Shown: positions 7,789 to 16,949, counted from the first letter of the stretch. The stretch: DNA of 64,000 nt from Rhodobacterales bacterium LSUCC0387 (GCA_015689775.1 WVSR01000002.1:1-64000), one strand, 5' to 3'. Notes: generated from the sequence alone by a model not told the origin. Program-made: numbers and translations.

Positions 7789-8808
7789 ATGGTTCAAAAG
7801 CCGACTCTTGAGACCGTTGCAAAGCTCGCTGGGGTGTCCATCCCAACGGTTAGCCAGGCATTGCGAGGCACCGGTAGAATTTCAGAAGAAACCCGTCGTA
7901 AAGTTGTCTCAGCGGCGCAACAATTACATTACCTGACGGATCAGAAAGCTGCGTCCATGCGGTCTGGAGAAAATCGCGAAGTCGGCTTTGTCATCAACCA
8001 ATTGTCCAACCCATTCAACGCGGAGGTTATAAGCGGTGTGGTCGATTTGTTGGAGGCAGAAGGTTATCTAGTGTCCATACTCGACACTAGGGATGACGCC
8101 AACCGTCAGCGCCAGCAGCTAGAGTCGTTCATCAGGCACGGTAGAGGTGGGTTATTGTGGGTGCCAACAGTTGGCACTGACGATACAACCTACAGCTTGC
8201 TGAGAGCCCATAGGGTTCCCACGGTGACATTTTTGAGAAATGTCAGCCCTTCGTTTGATCACGTGGGTATTCGCAATGCAGAGGCAACCTACCAGGCCAC
8301 TCAACACCTAATAAATCTGGGGCACAAAACGGTTGCATATTTGGGTGGCACTCAAATGACACTTGTGAGGCGGGATCGTATTTCAGGTTATCAGAAGTGC
8401 CTCAGTGACAATAGCCTCTGTAGACCCCTTGTTTGGGACTCGGAAGATACCAGACTGGAGGGCCTTAATTCTATGAATACTTTGCTAAAGGCCCATCCAG
8501 AGATTTCGGCCATCGTTTGTAATGGTGACATGGTCGCCTTGGGGGCCTGCTTGGCATTGCAAAGGATAGGCCTCGTTCCAGGGCGCGAAGTGTCTGTTGT
8601 CGGCTTCGATGACATCCAGGACGCGGAGGCCGCGACCCCTAGGTTAACTACAATGGCGGTGTCGCCAGTGAAATTAGGTCGTAAGTTGGCACAAGTCCTT
8701 CTGGCGAGAATAAGAGAGCCTGATATGCCCGTTACCGTTTCGGAAGTATCGGCTGAATTGCTGATACGAGAGACAACTGGGCCATCTCAGAACGCTGTCG
8801 CCAGTTAG
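7789..8808 (+). CDS. LacI-family transcriptional regulator
   Basis: The 339-residue protein has the LacI helix-turn-helix at residues 6-27 (TLETVAKLAGVSIPTVSQAL) and hinge, then a periplasmic-binding-protein-like effector domain from about 60 (REVGFVINQLSNPF) to a typical C-terminal dimerisation part. It is divergent to the ABC/hydrolase operon, with two matching CG-centred palindromes in the shared intergenic region. It is therefore very likely the local repressor, released by the imported sugar or a breakdown product. The ribosome site is weak, which fits low expression. Confidence 0.93.
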   Translation: MVQKPTLETVAKLAGVSIPTVSQALRGTGRISEETRRKVVSAAQQLHYLTDQKAASMRSGENREVGFVINQLSNPFNAEVISGVVDLLEAEGYLVSILDTRDDANRQRQQLESFIRHGRGGLLWVPTVGTDDTTYSLLRAHRVPTVTFLRNVSPSFDHVGIRNAEATYQATQHLINLGHKTVAYLGGTQMTLVRRDRISGYQKCLSDNSLCRPLVWDSEDTRLEGLNSMNTLLKAHPEISAIVCNGDMVALGACLALQRIGLVPGREVSVVGFDDIQDAEAATPRLTTMAVSPVKLGRKLAQVLLARIREPDMPVTVSEVSAELLIRETTGPSQNAVAS

Positions 8809-9009
8809 TGAATTGCGGGGTTAAAAGACCTTTACGTGAGTGTCACTCAACTCGATTATTGACATAAAAACGGTAGGGCAAAGACTGCTACTGGTATCAG
8901 GACCGATAGACCCAGAGCGTAATGCACAATTTTCTCCGTTTTATTTTTCCAACCCTGGGAAGCGCTGTGTTGCCTCTTGCGTTGCGGTCCTTGGTCATGG
9001 CTTGGCTTG

Positions 9010-10167
9010 TTATCGACCAAGATGATTGGCGGGAAGCCGATCTTTCACAAGTTGCACCCAGAATTCAACACCAATGGGTATAAGCGCGTCGTTGAAGTCA
9101 TAGGTGTCGGAATGCAACGGCTGCCCGTGCGTGCCGTTGAGGCCGTTTCCAAGGAGAAGAAGACAGCCAGGCACCTCTTGGCAGAAATGTGCAAAATCTT
9201 CTGAAAAACTCATGGGATCTCGATCGCCGATAGTGTCGCAACCTGCTGCCTTTCCAGTACGAATGACAGCTTGTGTCGGAGTTTCCGAATTTACTGTCTC
9301 AATGAACTCGGTCCGAAAATCGACTGATACGTTAACCCCATGGGCAGCTGCGATACCATCTGAGATCTGCCGCATGTAGGTTTCGATAGCTGTCCGATCT
9401 TCTGTGCAGCGTGCTCGCACATCACCTTTCAAGATGGCTTGACCTGGTAAGACATTACGCTTGCCGTCTGTAATGAATTCAGTGACCGAGACCACTGCTC
9501 CAGCCCCTGGTGCAATTTTGCGTGATATTATGGATTGCAGCGCTTGTACAATCTCTGAGCCAACGGTGATGGTGTCGCGGCCAACTTGTGGCATAGATGC
9601 GTGGCCGCCTTGTCCATGAATATGGATTTCGAACAGGCTCTCAGAAGAACACATCAATCCAACGCGAGTTGATACCTGACCCAAGGGCGCTCCCGGAAGG
9701 TTGTGGATCGCGTAGACTTCTTCAATTGGAAAACGTTGTAAAACGCCCTCATCTAACATCGCTCGAGCACCAAGGCCATTTTCTTCATTAGGCTGAAATA
9801 AAAAGATTACAGTCCCATCAAAGTTTGGATCAGCAGAGAGCCGATGCGCCGCTCCAAGGAGCATGGTTGTGTGACCGTCATGGCCACAGGCATGCATTAC
9901 GCCTGAGGTCTCCGAGACGTATCCATGAGTGCTTTTTTCCAAAATTGGCAATGCATCCATGTCTGCACGAAGGCCTATAGCGTGATTGCCAGAACCGGAT
10001 CGTAGCACTCCAACCACGCCTGCGCCTTCGTACACCTCGAGACCAAAATCACGCAAAAGGCCGGCTATCGTTGCTTTGGTCTTGGTTTCTTGGAAGCCCA
10101 ATTCAGGCGATTTGTGCAAGTTTTGACGCAGTTGTGCCAAATTCAGTTCTAGATGTCTCACGCACAT
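9010..10167 (-). CDS. M20-family amidohydrolase (hippurate hydrolase / N-acyl-amino acid hydrolase type)
   Basis: The 385-residue cytosolic metalloenzyme cleaves N-acyl or related amide bonds of amino acids. Metal-site motifs are ADMDALP at 68-74, HACGHDGHT at 92-100 (Cys94, His96), Glu128-Glu129 in QPNEEN, and a later AIHNLPG segment. The central dimerisation domain is present. The start at ATG 10167 has an AAGGAA site. It is the last gene of the TRAP operon, 96 bases after the preceding amidohydrolase. Together with that enzyme and the PLP lyase it suggests that acylated amino acids are imported and stripped. Confidence 0.9.
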   Translation of the reverse strand: MCVRHLELNLAQLRQNLHKSPELGFQETKTKATIAGLLRDFGLEVYEGAGVVGVLRSGSGNHAIGLRADMDALPILEKSTHGYVSETSGVMHACGHDGHTTMLLGAAHRLSADPNFDGTVIFLFQPNEENGLGARAMLDEGVLQRFPIEEVYAIHNLPGAPLGQVSTRVGLMCSSESLFEIHIHGQGGHASMPQVGRDTITVGSEIVQALQSIISRKIAPGAGAVVSVTEFITDGKRNVLPGQAILKGDVRARCTEDRTAIETYMRQISDGIAAAHGVNVSVDFRTEFIETVNSETPTQAVIRTGKAAGCDTIGDRDPMSFSEDFAHFCQEVPGCLLLLGNGLNGTHGQPLHSDTYDFNDALIPIGVEFWVQLVKDRLPANHLGR

Positions 10168-10263
10168 TTTCCTTTCGGCACAAGCAATCGCTGAAACAAC
10201 ATAAAGTTACTCATGCATGCATTGGATGTTGCTTGCTAGCTTCCGGGTTAGAGCCCACCGCAA

Positions 10264-11394
10264 TCATGCTGGATGCCATTTGCCGCCGGAAACAGTTCCC
10301 ACTGGTGTCAACAAGCTATCGTGGCTCACGATTTCACCTGTTACATCTGCCAAATCGACAGTGCCTGGCGTTAGTCGAATTACGCTAGCCTCAGGTTGAG
10401 CATTTTTTCCCAAATGGCCAAGATCTGGCCGGCTAAGAACTTTAGCAGGAGCAATACTCGCCGCAGCAATGACATCTTCGACTGACCAGCCGAGCGCTAG
10501 GAATTTGGTCATAACGTTAAGATTGTCATGTGCCGGACCGTTAATGCAAAATGCATGAATGTCTGACGAGATTACATCAGGCCGAAACCCAGCGGCATCC
10601 ATTTTTCGCGCGGTATCCCACGAAAATGACCCCATGCCATGGGCGATATCAAAAATTACACCACGCTCCCGAGCTGCCAAAACAGCATCTCTCACGCGGC
10701 CGTCACCATGGCAGGGTGCATTGGGGAAGGGTCGGAAGCAATGAGTTAGGACATCTCCTTTGCGTAGACGCGCTACAACGTCTGAATAAGAAGGAGGCGG
10801 TTCGTCGATGTGCACCATTAACGGCAAGCCTGTTCGATCGGCCACATCCTGCGCCACGTCCAGAGGAGCGATACCGGATGGCCCAGAAGCGTGAGCCCCT
10901 ATTCGAACTTTTATGCCAACGATGACGCCTGGGTGGGCGGAGGCTACCGCGGCAGCTTCACGTGCAGCCATCAGGCGCATATCGTGGCTTTCACCGACCA
11001 TAATCGTGCCGCCAAAGCCGTATATCCCTGCGAAGGATACATGGAGATAGGCTAGGATACGCACCCTGGATTGCTCAATCACATGCTCTCTAAAGCCTGT
11101 AAAATTTCCTGGGCCAGCACTGCCTGCATCCACGAGTGTGGTACAAGCAGATTTATCCGCAAAGTTTTCAGGCTTAACTCCAAGAGAAGTGCCGCCCCAA
11201 TAAACATGTACGTGCAGGTCGATCATGCCTGGGGTTACGATGCTTCCCTTGCAATCAATAACTTGAGCGCCATCTGGTTCTGGCACGTCGAGGCCCAATA
11301 TTTTATCTTTGCCGAGGACTAGGTCAGCGACCCGGTCAATACCATTAGCGGGGTCAATTACTCGGCCACCGCGTAATACAACCGACCCTGTCAT
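10264..11394 (-). CDS. Amidohydrolase/deacetylase family metallohydrolase (COG3964 type)
   Basis: The 376-residue TIM-barrel amidohydrolase has the N-terminal metal motif His61-x-His63 (DLHVHVYWGG) and a LMVHIDEPP segment near the barrel metal site. The nearest described relatives, as I recall the group, include enzymes that hydrolyse N-acetyl-D-amino acids and acetyl-mandelate-type esters; dihydroorotase-like activity is less likely. The start ATG overlaps the RidA stop (ATGA). In this operon an N-acyl-D-amino acid deacylase role is a reasonable inference, because the next gene upstream but one is a D-amino-acid-type PLP enzyme. Confidence 0.85.
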   Translation of the reverse strand: MTGSVVLRGGRVIDPANGIDRVADLVLGKDKILGLDVPEPDGAQVIDCKGSIVTPGMIDLHVHVYWGGTSLGVKPENFADKSACTTLVDAGSAGPGNFTGFREHVIEQSRVRILAYLHVSFAGIYGFGGTIMVGESHDMRLMAAREAAAVASAHPGVIVGIKVRIGAHASGPSGIAPLDVAQDVADRTGLPLMVHIDEPPPSYSDVVARLRKGDVLTHCFRPFPNAPCHGDGRVRDAVLAARERGVIFDIAHGMGSFSWDTARKMDAAGFRPDVISSDIHAFCINGPAHDNLNVMTKFLALGWSVEDVIAAASIAPAKVLSRPDLGHLGKNAQPEASVIRLTPGTVDLADVTGEIVSHDSLLTPVGTVSGGKWHPA

Positions 11395-11759
11395 AGCGGT
11401 TTGTAGGCGATTGCTTCGATTTCGACAGCGATGTCGATCATCAATCGCGACTCCGCTGTTGAACGGGCGGGAGGATCTGATGGGAAATGCTTTCCATAAG
11501 CTTCATTGAAAGCAGAAAAGTCATCTCTGTCCCTCAACCACACTGTCGTTTTCACCACGTCGGCTAGCGTACACCCAGCGAGGGCTAATGCCTTAGCCAC
11601 ATTTGCCAGTACTTGGTCAGTTTCAGGTCCGATCCCGCCTGGAACGATAGCCCCATCCTCACCCACGGGCACCTGACCAGAGACAAAAACGAAATCTCCA
11701 GCACGTACAGCGGGCGACAGCGGCACATGGGAGGAGCCTAAGGTTTGCTTTTTAGTCAT
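11391..11759 (-). CDS. RidA-family (YjgF/YER057c/UK114) protein
   Basis: The 122-residue protein has the RidA architecture: a VSGQVPVGEDG segment near the N-terminus and the AGCTLADVVKTTVWL and RSTAESRLMIDIAVEIEAIA elements. RidA proteins hydrolyse reactive enamine/imine intermediates such as 2-aminoacrylate, released by PLP-dependent lyases. The RST...VEIEA arrangement includes the carboxylate-binding arginine region. It has a strong GGAAGG ribosome site and overlaps the amidohydrolase by 4 bases. Placing it beside a D-threonine-aldolase/D-serine-dehydratase-like enzyme, and within 8 kb of diaminopropionate ammonia-lyase, fits a local scavenging role. Confidence 0.88.
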   Translation of the reverse strand: MTKKQTLGSSHVPLSPAVRAGDFVFVSGQVPVGEDGAIVPGGIGPETDQVLANVAKALALAGCTLADVVKTTVWLRDRDDFSAFNEAYGKHFPSDPPARSTAESRLMIDIAVEIEAIAYKPL

Positions 11760-11835
11760 TTTAGAGCCTTCCTATTTTATTTGGGTGGTTTTTGACGGTT
11801 TAACCTGAGTACAACGCAAGCCATTTAACTAAAGA

Positions 11836-12909
11836 TCAAGTGACGCAGCCTCGAGCTGCTACAATCTCTTCCCCTTCTATTTTTTTATCACGCAACAGTG
11901 TGATACGATCCATCATGTTAGTGACTACACAAGCGTGATTGGGAATGATGCGCACACGCTGGCCCACGGATAGTTGGTGGGGCGTTTTAGAAAGCATTAT
12001 TCCATGCTCTTCTGACAATGCGTGGATCGTAAGATTAGGATGTTCAGCGACATAGCCATAGCCATCCATACCCAACAAATCAGAGGTTAAAACTTTTGAG
12101 CCTGCATCAATAATTGCTCTAGTTTCAGTCGGTGTTGAAATAACAGTAGCTAGAACGGTAAGTGCACAATCTTCCCATGTGGCAGTTCCTCGAGTGACAA
12201 GTGATCGATCGTTGTAAATGTACGTTCCCGGACGATACTCAGTTGCAACGGACACCTGATCCGCCTTCCACATACCAGGGGTTCCACCAGTAGATATTGT
12301 ATCAACTTGAAGCCCTGCGTTGAGGCAAGCGCGCTGGGCATCTGTCAGCCACTGTTGAACCTCTCTTTCCCTGTCAGTAGGTGGATAGGTCATCAAGCCG
12401 CCAAACATTAATCCAGCTGTTTTGTCGATGCGCTGCGCAATCTCGCAAGCTGCTTCAGGCGTTTGGACACCACAACGCCCCGCACCGGTGTCACACTCAA
12501 CAAGGACCCTTAGCGGAGCTGTGTTAGAAAAAGTTGCTGATAAGCCTTTAATTACAGTGAGATTGTCTGCGACTACTGTTACTTTAATCTTACTAGCCAA
12601 ACGATTTAGTCGATCGAGTTTTGATGTGCTAAGAATATTGTATGTTATGAGAATGTCATCCAGACCAGCGTTTACCATTACCTCGGCTTCACTGATTTTC
12701 TGGCATGTTATGCCCACTGCACCCGCTTTGATTTGAGCCTTCGCGAGGCCTGGCAATTTATGAGTTTTAATGTGAGGTCTAACGGCTATTTGCGCTTTAT
12801 TTGCAAAGCTCTGAAACCGATCAATATTTCGTTCCGCAATATCTAAGTCTATGAGGACGGAGGGAGTATCGAGTGTCGCATACATAGTTGAGGGCAGATC
12901 ATCCAACAT
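11836..12909 (-). CDS. PLP-dependent D-threonine aldolase / D-serine dehydratase (DSD1) family enzyme
   Basis: This fold-type III (alanine-racemase-like) enzyme acts on D-hydroxy-amino acids, by aldol cleavage or dehydration. I use ATG 12909 (MLDDLPSTMY), since the longer frame begins with a TTG inside the ribosome-site region; the product is 357 residues. The PLP lysine lies in PHIKTHK near residues 45-51, and the C-terminal metal-site part contains the NHACVV motif. It sits between the TRAP binding-protein gene and ridA. Aldolase versus dehydratase cannot be told by eye. Confidence 0.85.
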   Translation of the reverse strand: MLDDLPSTMYATLDTPSVLIDLDIAERNIDRFQSFANKAQIAVRPHIKTHKLPGLAKAQIKAGAVGITCQKISEAEVMVNAGLDDILITYNILSTSKLDRLNRLASKIKVTVVADNLTVIKGLSATFSNTAPLRVLVECDTGAGRCGVQTPEAACEIAQRIDKTAGLMFGGLMTYPPTDREREVQQWLTDAQRACLNAGLQVDTISTGGTPGMWKADQVSVATEYRPGTYIYNDRSLVTRGTATWEDCALTVLATVISTPTETRAIIDAGSKVLTSDLLGMDGYGYVAEHPNLTIHALSEEHGIMLSKTPHQLSVGQRVRIIPNHACVVTNMMDRITLLRDKKIEGEEIVAARGCVT

Positions 12910-12971
12910 CCGAAACTCTTTCAATGTTCGTCATTCATTATTGTCTTCAATGCCCGTTCCATGGCGGTCGA

Positions 12972-12995
12972 AGCGGCGGCGCGAACGCCGCCGCT
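12972..12995 (-). other. GC-rich hairpin after the TRAP binding-protein gene
   Basis: Ten-bp arms (12972-12981 and 12986-12995) enclose a 4-base loop that reads TTCG on the transcribed minus strand, a very stable tetraloop. No U-tract follows. It lies 8 bases beyond the dctP stop, so it most likely protects the dctP message or partly attenuates the enzyme genes that follow. Confidence 0.7.
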
Positions 12996-13003
12996 CATAT
13001 TTC

Positions 13004-14047
13004 TTAATCCTGCATATAAAGTTGAGAATTTGCTGCCCCGAGCTCCGACTTCATCAAGTTGAGGAGTTCGGTTGCCTTGGCGTCGAGGTTGTTTGCGATG
13101 TGCTGTTCAAATGCCGGTTGAGCGGCATCGACAAACTCCTGCCGAGTTTCGTCGTTTAGTGCGGTGACGGTCATGGTCTGCATCAATCCGGCCAAACCAC
13201 GGTCAGATGCCTCGATTATGCGTGCCAACCCGCGGCTGGCGGCCACACACTCTTCCGCAGCCAAGCGCATGGTTGCCTGCTGCGCAGGTGTGAGACCCTC
13301 ATACATCGCTCGGTTCACCAAGAACGTGTATGGCGAAAACAGGTGGTTTGTCAGTGTCATGTACTGCTGAACTTCATTGAAGTTCGAGAACGAAATAATT
13401 GGGATGGGGTTCATCTGCCCATCAATTACGCCGGTTTGGAGGCCAGAATATACTTCGCCCCAGGCCAGTGGGTAAGCTTCAGCACCGAGTGCTTGAATAA
13501 TGACCTGGTGAGAAGGAAGGGTCATCGTACGGATACGTACGCCTTCCATGTCATCCAGTGACGCGATTTCTTGTTTGGAATTGGTAATGGCAAAGAAACC
13601 GCCGGTATCTGGGAAACCAAGAACGACGACGTCGCCGAGCGTTTCTTCGATATCCGCAGCCAAGGCTTGGCCAAAGGCGCCATCAAACACATGATATGTC
13701 GCCGCGTTGTTGGCAAATGCGAATGGCATGTTCAACACGTCAATCCGCGGGTAATAGCTCGCCATGGCGCCCGTTGAGGAAAGTGTCGCGTGGATAATGC
13801 CGTCACGAACTTGCTGCACGTGCTCAGATGCGTTGCCGAGTTGGTTATTGCCAAAAATTTCGACGTTAATTTCTCCGTTTGTTGCTGATTCCATGATATT
13901 GCTGAATACGCCTGCACAGGCGTGCTGCGGGTTATCAAAAACGTCAGGGTTATTGTCTGTTCCAAATCTTAGTGTTTGTTCGGCATTAGCCGTAGCTGCC
14001 ACTGCGCAAAGCGCAAGTGTTGCCGTCATTGTACGAAGTTTGGTCAT
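13004..14047 (-). CDS. dctP: TRAP transporter substrate-binding protein DctP
   Basis: The 347-residue periplasmic protein begins with a Sec signal peptide (cleavage likely after ANA, before EQTLRFGTDNN). It shows the DctP fold hallmarks, including the carboxylate-binding arginine segment GVRIRTMTLP and a PIPIISFSNFNEVQQYM stretch. It delivers an organic acid or amino-acid derivative to the DctQM permease encoded just upstream. The start has a near-perfect AAGGAGG site 7 bases before ATG. The substrate is probably a D- or N-modified amino acid, from the enzymes in the same operon. Confidence 0.93.
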   Translation of the reverse strand: MTKLRTMTATLALCAVAATANAEQTLRFGTDNNPDVFDNPQHACAGVFSNIMESATNGEINVEIFGNNQLGNASEHVQQVRDGIIHATLSSTGAMASYYPRIDVLNMPFAFANNAATYHVFDGAFGQALAADIEETLGDVVVLGFPDTGGFFAITNSKQEIASLDDMEGVRIRTMTLPSHQVIIQALGAEAYPLAWGEVYSGLQTGVIDGQMNPIPIISFSNFNEVQQYMTLTNHLFSPYTFLVNRAMYEGLTPAQQATMRLAAEECVAASRGLARIIEASDRGLAGLMQTMTVTALNDETRQEFVDAAQPAFEQHIANNLDAKATELLNLMKSELGAANSQLYMQD

Positions 14048-14073
14048 CCTAGATCCTCCTTGGTTGGTTTAGT

Positions 14074-15357
14074 TTAGTTTGCAAACCCGAAAGCACGAGG
14101 CAGGGCTAGCGCGACGTCTTCCATAAAGGCGAACGCAAATAGGACTGCGATTTGCGCCAGCAGGAATGGGAAAAGCTTGATGGAAATCCGTTCAACTGTT
14201 TCGCCTGTCACCGATGACAAGACGAACAGACATGCCCCGACCGGCGGTGTCATTAGTGAGATGTTTAGGGCTAGGACAAAGATTATTCCTGCGTGAATTG
14301 GCTCTAGACCTATGCTTGCAGTCAGCGGCGTAAGAACTGGAGCCAGCAGAATTAGAATTGCTGTAATGTCCATAATCATACCTACCACTAAGAGTAGCGC
14401 AACGATTATTGCGATAATGACATACGGGTTCTCACTAAGGTTTAGCACGGCCTGTGCGACAGCCTGCGGAATACGCTCAAAGGTCAGCCAAAAGCCTAAG
14501 ATGTTTGCAAAGGCGATAATGACGAAAATTACACCCGTAATCCGCGCCGTACGGATAAGCATTTGATAGAGATCTCGCCATATCAACGTCCGGTATATGA
14601 CCGCTCCAAGAAACAGGGCATATGCCACCGCAATGGATGCGGCCTCGGTAGGGGTTACGATGCCACCCAATATGCCGCCAAGAATAATTACGGGCATGAA
14701 TAGGGCGGTTAGCGAATGTTTGAAAGTTGCCCAAATTTCCGCAAAAGTGGCGCCACGTTCTGCGACGGGCAAGTTCTCTCGCTTCCCTCCGATGACAATA
14801 ATGCCCATGCAGACCACGGCTATCGCCAAGCCAGGTAAGATACCTGCCGCGAAAAGTCCTGCGATGGAAACACCCATCAGTGACCCGTAAATTACCATTA
14901 AGCCAGAAGGAGGGATTGTGGGTCCTATAATCGACCCTGCTGCCGTAACCGCACACGCATAGTCACGGCGATAGCCGGCCTTAACCATTGCGGGAACTAA
15001 TGTTCGCCCGAATGCTGCTGCATCTGCCGTTGCCGACCCAGTCAGACCAGCAAAAAATACGGAGGCAAGCATATTGGAGTGAGCCAATCCACCCCTAAAG
15101 CGCCCGACTAAGGCCTGCGCGAAGCCAACGAGGCGCTGTGTAATGCCAACCGCATTCATAATCTCACCGGCAAGTATGAAAAAAGGCATAGCTAAAAATG
15201 GAAAAAGATCGAGCCCGGCGAAAATCCGCGACGGTGAAATGGCGAGGAAGGATGTCCCACCTAGTGTGATCAATCCAACTACACCAGCGGCTCCAATGAC
15301 AAAGCCGATGGGCATTCCAATTAAAATCAGTCCGACGAAAACGACAGCTACAATCAT
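14074..15357 (-). CDS. dctM: TRAP transporter large permease DctM
   Basis: The 427-residue protein is a highly hydrophobic ion-transporter-superfamily protein with about 12 membrane segments. It has the typical start MIVAVVFVGLILIGMPIGFVI and the conserved ATADAAAFGRTLVPAM and GPTIPPSGLMVIYG motifs. It overlaps dctQ by 4 bases (ATGA). It provides the Na+-coupled translocation path for the TRAP system. Confidence 0.95.
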   Translation of the reverse strand: MIVAVVFVGLILIGMPIGFVIGAAGVVGLITLGGTSFLAISPSRIFAGLDLFPFLAMPFFILAGEIMNAVGITQRLVGFAQALVGRFRGGLAHSNMLASVFFAGLTGSATADAAAFGRTLVPAMVKAGYRRDYACAVTAAGSIIGPTIPPSGLMVIYGSLMGVSIAGLFAAGILPGLAIAVVCMGIIVIGGKRENLPVAERGATFAEIWATFKHSLTALFMPVIILGGILGGIVTPTEAASIAVAYALFLGAVIYRTLIWRDLYQMLIRTARITGVIFVIIAFANILGFWLTFERIPQAVAQAVLNLSENPYVIIAIIVALLLVVGMIMDITAILILLAPVLTPLTASIGLEPIHAGIIFVLALNISLMTPPVGACLFVLSSVTGETVERISIKLFPFLLAQIAVLFAFAFMEDVALALPRAFGFAN

Positions 15358-15896
15358 GTCAAACTTTCTTCTTGCTTGACCCTGTCTGCATGCGTTCCCA
15401 GATCGCGCAGAAGTGTCAGAAACATTTGAACTGAGGCCAACAATGCGGCCGCTGGTACGGCAGTGAAGAAGGGGCCCATACTCGCCCCAAAGATCATGGC
15501 CTCTCTACCGAAGCCGCCTGCTGCGAATGGGACACCTGTGACAAAAAGATAGATAAACAATGCGAGCGTGACTAAGTCGGCAAAGATCAGCAATCCGCGA
15601 CGGATACCTATAGGCAGTCGTCCAACGAAACTCATAAGGCCTATATGATCGCGGCGAGCAATTCCTGCAGAGATCGCAAGAAGTGCAGCCCAAATCATTA
15701 GGTATCGCGCAAATGCTTCAGGCCAGTCGAGTTGCCAACGGAAATAGTAGCGATCAACTACACCTAGCCAAACATCTAGAACCAGCAACGCCATTAAAAT
15801 GGCTAATATGAGCTCTACCACACGGTTAATCCGGTCGCTCCATAAAGCCGCAAACTCCGATCCTGGATAATCTTTTTCGGGCGGTGCGTCTGTCAC
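15354..15896 (-). CDS. dctQ: TRAP transporter small permease DctQ
   Basis: The 180-residue membrane protein has four hydrophobic segments, as expected for DctQ, with the RYLMIWAALLAISAGIARRDHIG region characteristic of the family. The start is GTG 15896 behind GGAGAA. It is the first gene of a minus-strand operon dctQ-dctM-dctP-PLP enzyme-ridA-amidohydrolase-M20. The promoter must lie in the 157 bases shared with the divergent creatininase-family gene. Confidence 0.9.
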   Translation of the reverse strand: MTDAPPEKDYPGSEFAALWSDRINRVVELILAILMALLVLDVWLGVVDRYYFRWQLDWPEAFARYLMIWAALLAISAGIARRDHIGLMSFVGRLPIGIRRGLLIFADLVTLALFIYLFVTGVPFAAGGFGREAMIFGASMGPFFTAVPAAALLASVQMFLTLLRDLGTHADRVKQEESLT

Positions 15897-15967
15897 TCAG
15901 TTCTCCGTGATCGGCTCTGGCAAAAAGAATCGTTAGAATTCAACCGTAACACGAAATTTATTTTTGG

Positions 15968-15980
15968 ATAGTAAAACTAT
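15968..15980. promoter_or_regulatory. Weak dyad in the TRAP/creatininase divergent promoter region
   Basis: ATAGTAAAACTAT has 5-bp arms around AAA in the AT-rich shared promoter region between dctQ and the creatininase-family gene. It could be an operator for one of the two RpiR regulators nearby, but it is short and does not resemble the palindromes next to those genes. Confidence 0.3.
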
Positions 15981-16053
15981 TTCTTTTGCAATTTTGTGGC
16001 CATTAAGTAATTTTGCTACGTATTTTATTAGTTCAGTACACGTAGAGGCCGCC

Positions 16054-16818
16054 ATGTATTGGGAGAAGATGACATCAGCTGCAATTGATGGGGTGGAACG
16101 AAGCACACCAGTTATTTTGAACTTGGCGGCCATAGAGCAGCATGGTCCTCATCTGCCTGTCGATACTGACGTAGTCATCGGGTCTCATTTCTTGTCGAAG
16201 CTTGATCAGGATGATCCAGGGGCCCAACTAATTCTCCCGACGGTGAAAGTAGGATGCTCGGCGCATCATCTTGATTTTTACGGAACTTTAAGTGTGCCCC
16301 ATCGAGTGATGCTGGAATATGTTGTTTCAATTTTAAATTCGGTCTGTGGCGCTGGGTTTAGGAATATTCTTTTGTTCAATTCGCACGGTGGCAACCAGGC
16401 TATTGGTCAGGTCATCTTAGAGGATTTCGGGGCAGCCCACCCAGAGTGTCGAATTGCATTAGTGACGTGGTGGACTTTGGCCCGGGATGCACTCTTTGAA
16501 GTCAGCAAGACTGGACAGTTTGGGACAGGCCATGCATGTGAATTTGAGACGTCCTTGATGATGGCCGCGGGAGCGGTTGCGCCAAGTATCGATTTGCCGG
16601 CGGGGGAGTTCTTTGTCAAAAGTCACGCCTGGGCCGACAGCTCAATGCTTCATAAAAGTGGCGGCACACTCTATCGCTCAATGCACAGCATTTCCGGTGG
16701 TAGTGGTGTCGTGGGCCAGCCTGACGCCGCAAGCGTTGAGCAGGGAAACAAGATAACAGAGGAGGTAGTGAGGCGTTTGAAAACAGTTGTTAAGGACCTC
16801 GGCCAGTTTGCCCCATAG
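16054..16818 (+). CDS. Creatininase/creatinine amidohydrolase family protein
   Basis: I choose ATG 16054 (MYWEKMTSAAIDGV), which has AGAGG 6 bases upstream; a longer frame from 15964 adds a non-family N-terminus. The 254-residue product matches family length. Metal ligands are visible as Glu28, His30 and Asp39 (AAIEQHGPHLPVDTD), with the NSHGGN and CEFETS motifs downstream. The family opens cyclic or linear amides (creatinine, formamide of riboflavin and mycofactocin precursors). Being divergent from the TRAP operon and close to the carbamoylase genes suggests a cyclic ureide or lactam-type substrate; that is inference. Confidence 0.88.
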   Translation: MYWEKMTSAAIDGVERSTPVILNLAAIEQHGPHLPVDTDVVIGSHFLSKLDQDDPGAQLILPTVKVGCSAHHLDFYGTLSVPHRVMLEYVVSILNSVCGAGFRNILLFNSHGGNQAIGQVILEDFGAAHPECRIALVTWWTLARDALFEVSKTGQFGTGHACEFETSLMMAAGAVAPSIDLPAGEFFVKSHAWADSSMLHKSGGTLYRSMHSISGGSGVVGQPDAASVEQGNKITEEVVRRLKTVVKDLGQFAP

Positions 16819-16949
16819 AAACAGATCCCAGCGATGCAGGCTCTAAAAGTCAACTGATCATCGCCGCTTACCGAGTTGCTTATCTTGTCGCGAACGCCTG
16901 ATTTCGTTTGCCCATCCTGAGGCGATTGTAAGTTTGATGAATGAGAATT

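Noticed and set aside
8837-8849. TGAGTGTCACTCA inverted repeat after the lacI-type gene
   Set aside because: Short and without a T-run, next to no second copy; could be chance, so not called a terminator or operator.
15964-16053. N-terminal extension of the creatininase-family gene
   Set aside because: The extra 30 residues fall in the AT-rich promoter region, lack family similarity, and a better ribosome site serves ATG 16054.
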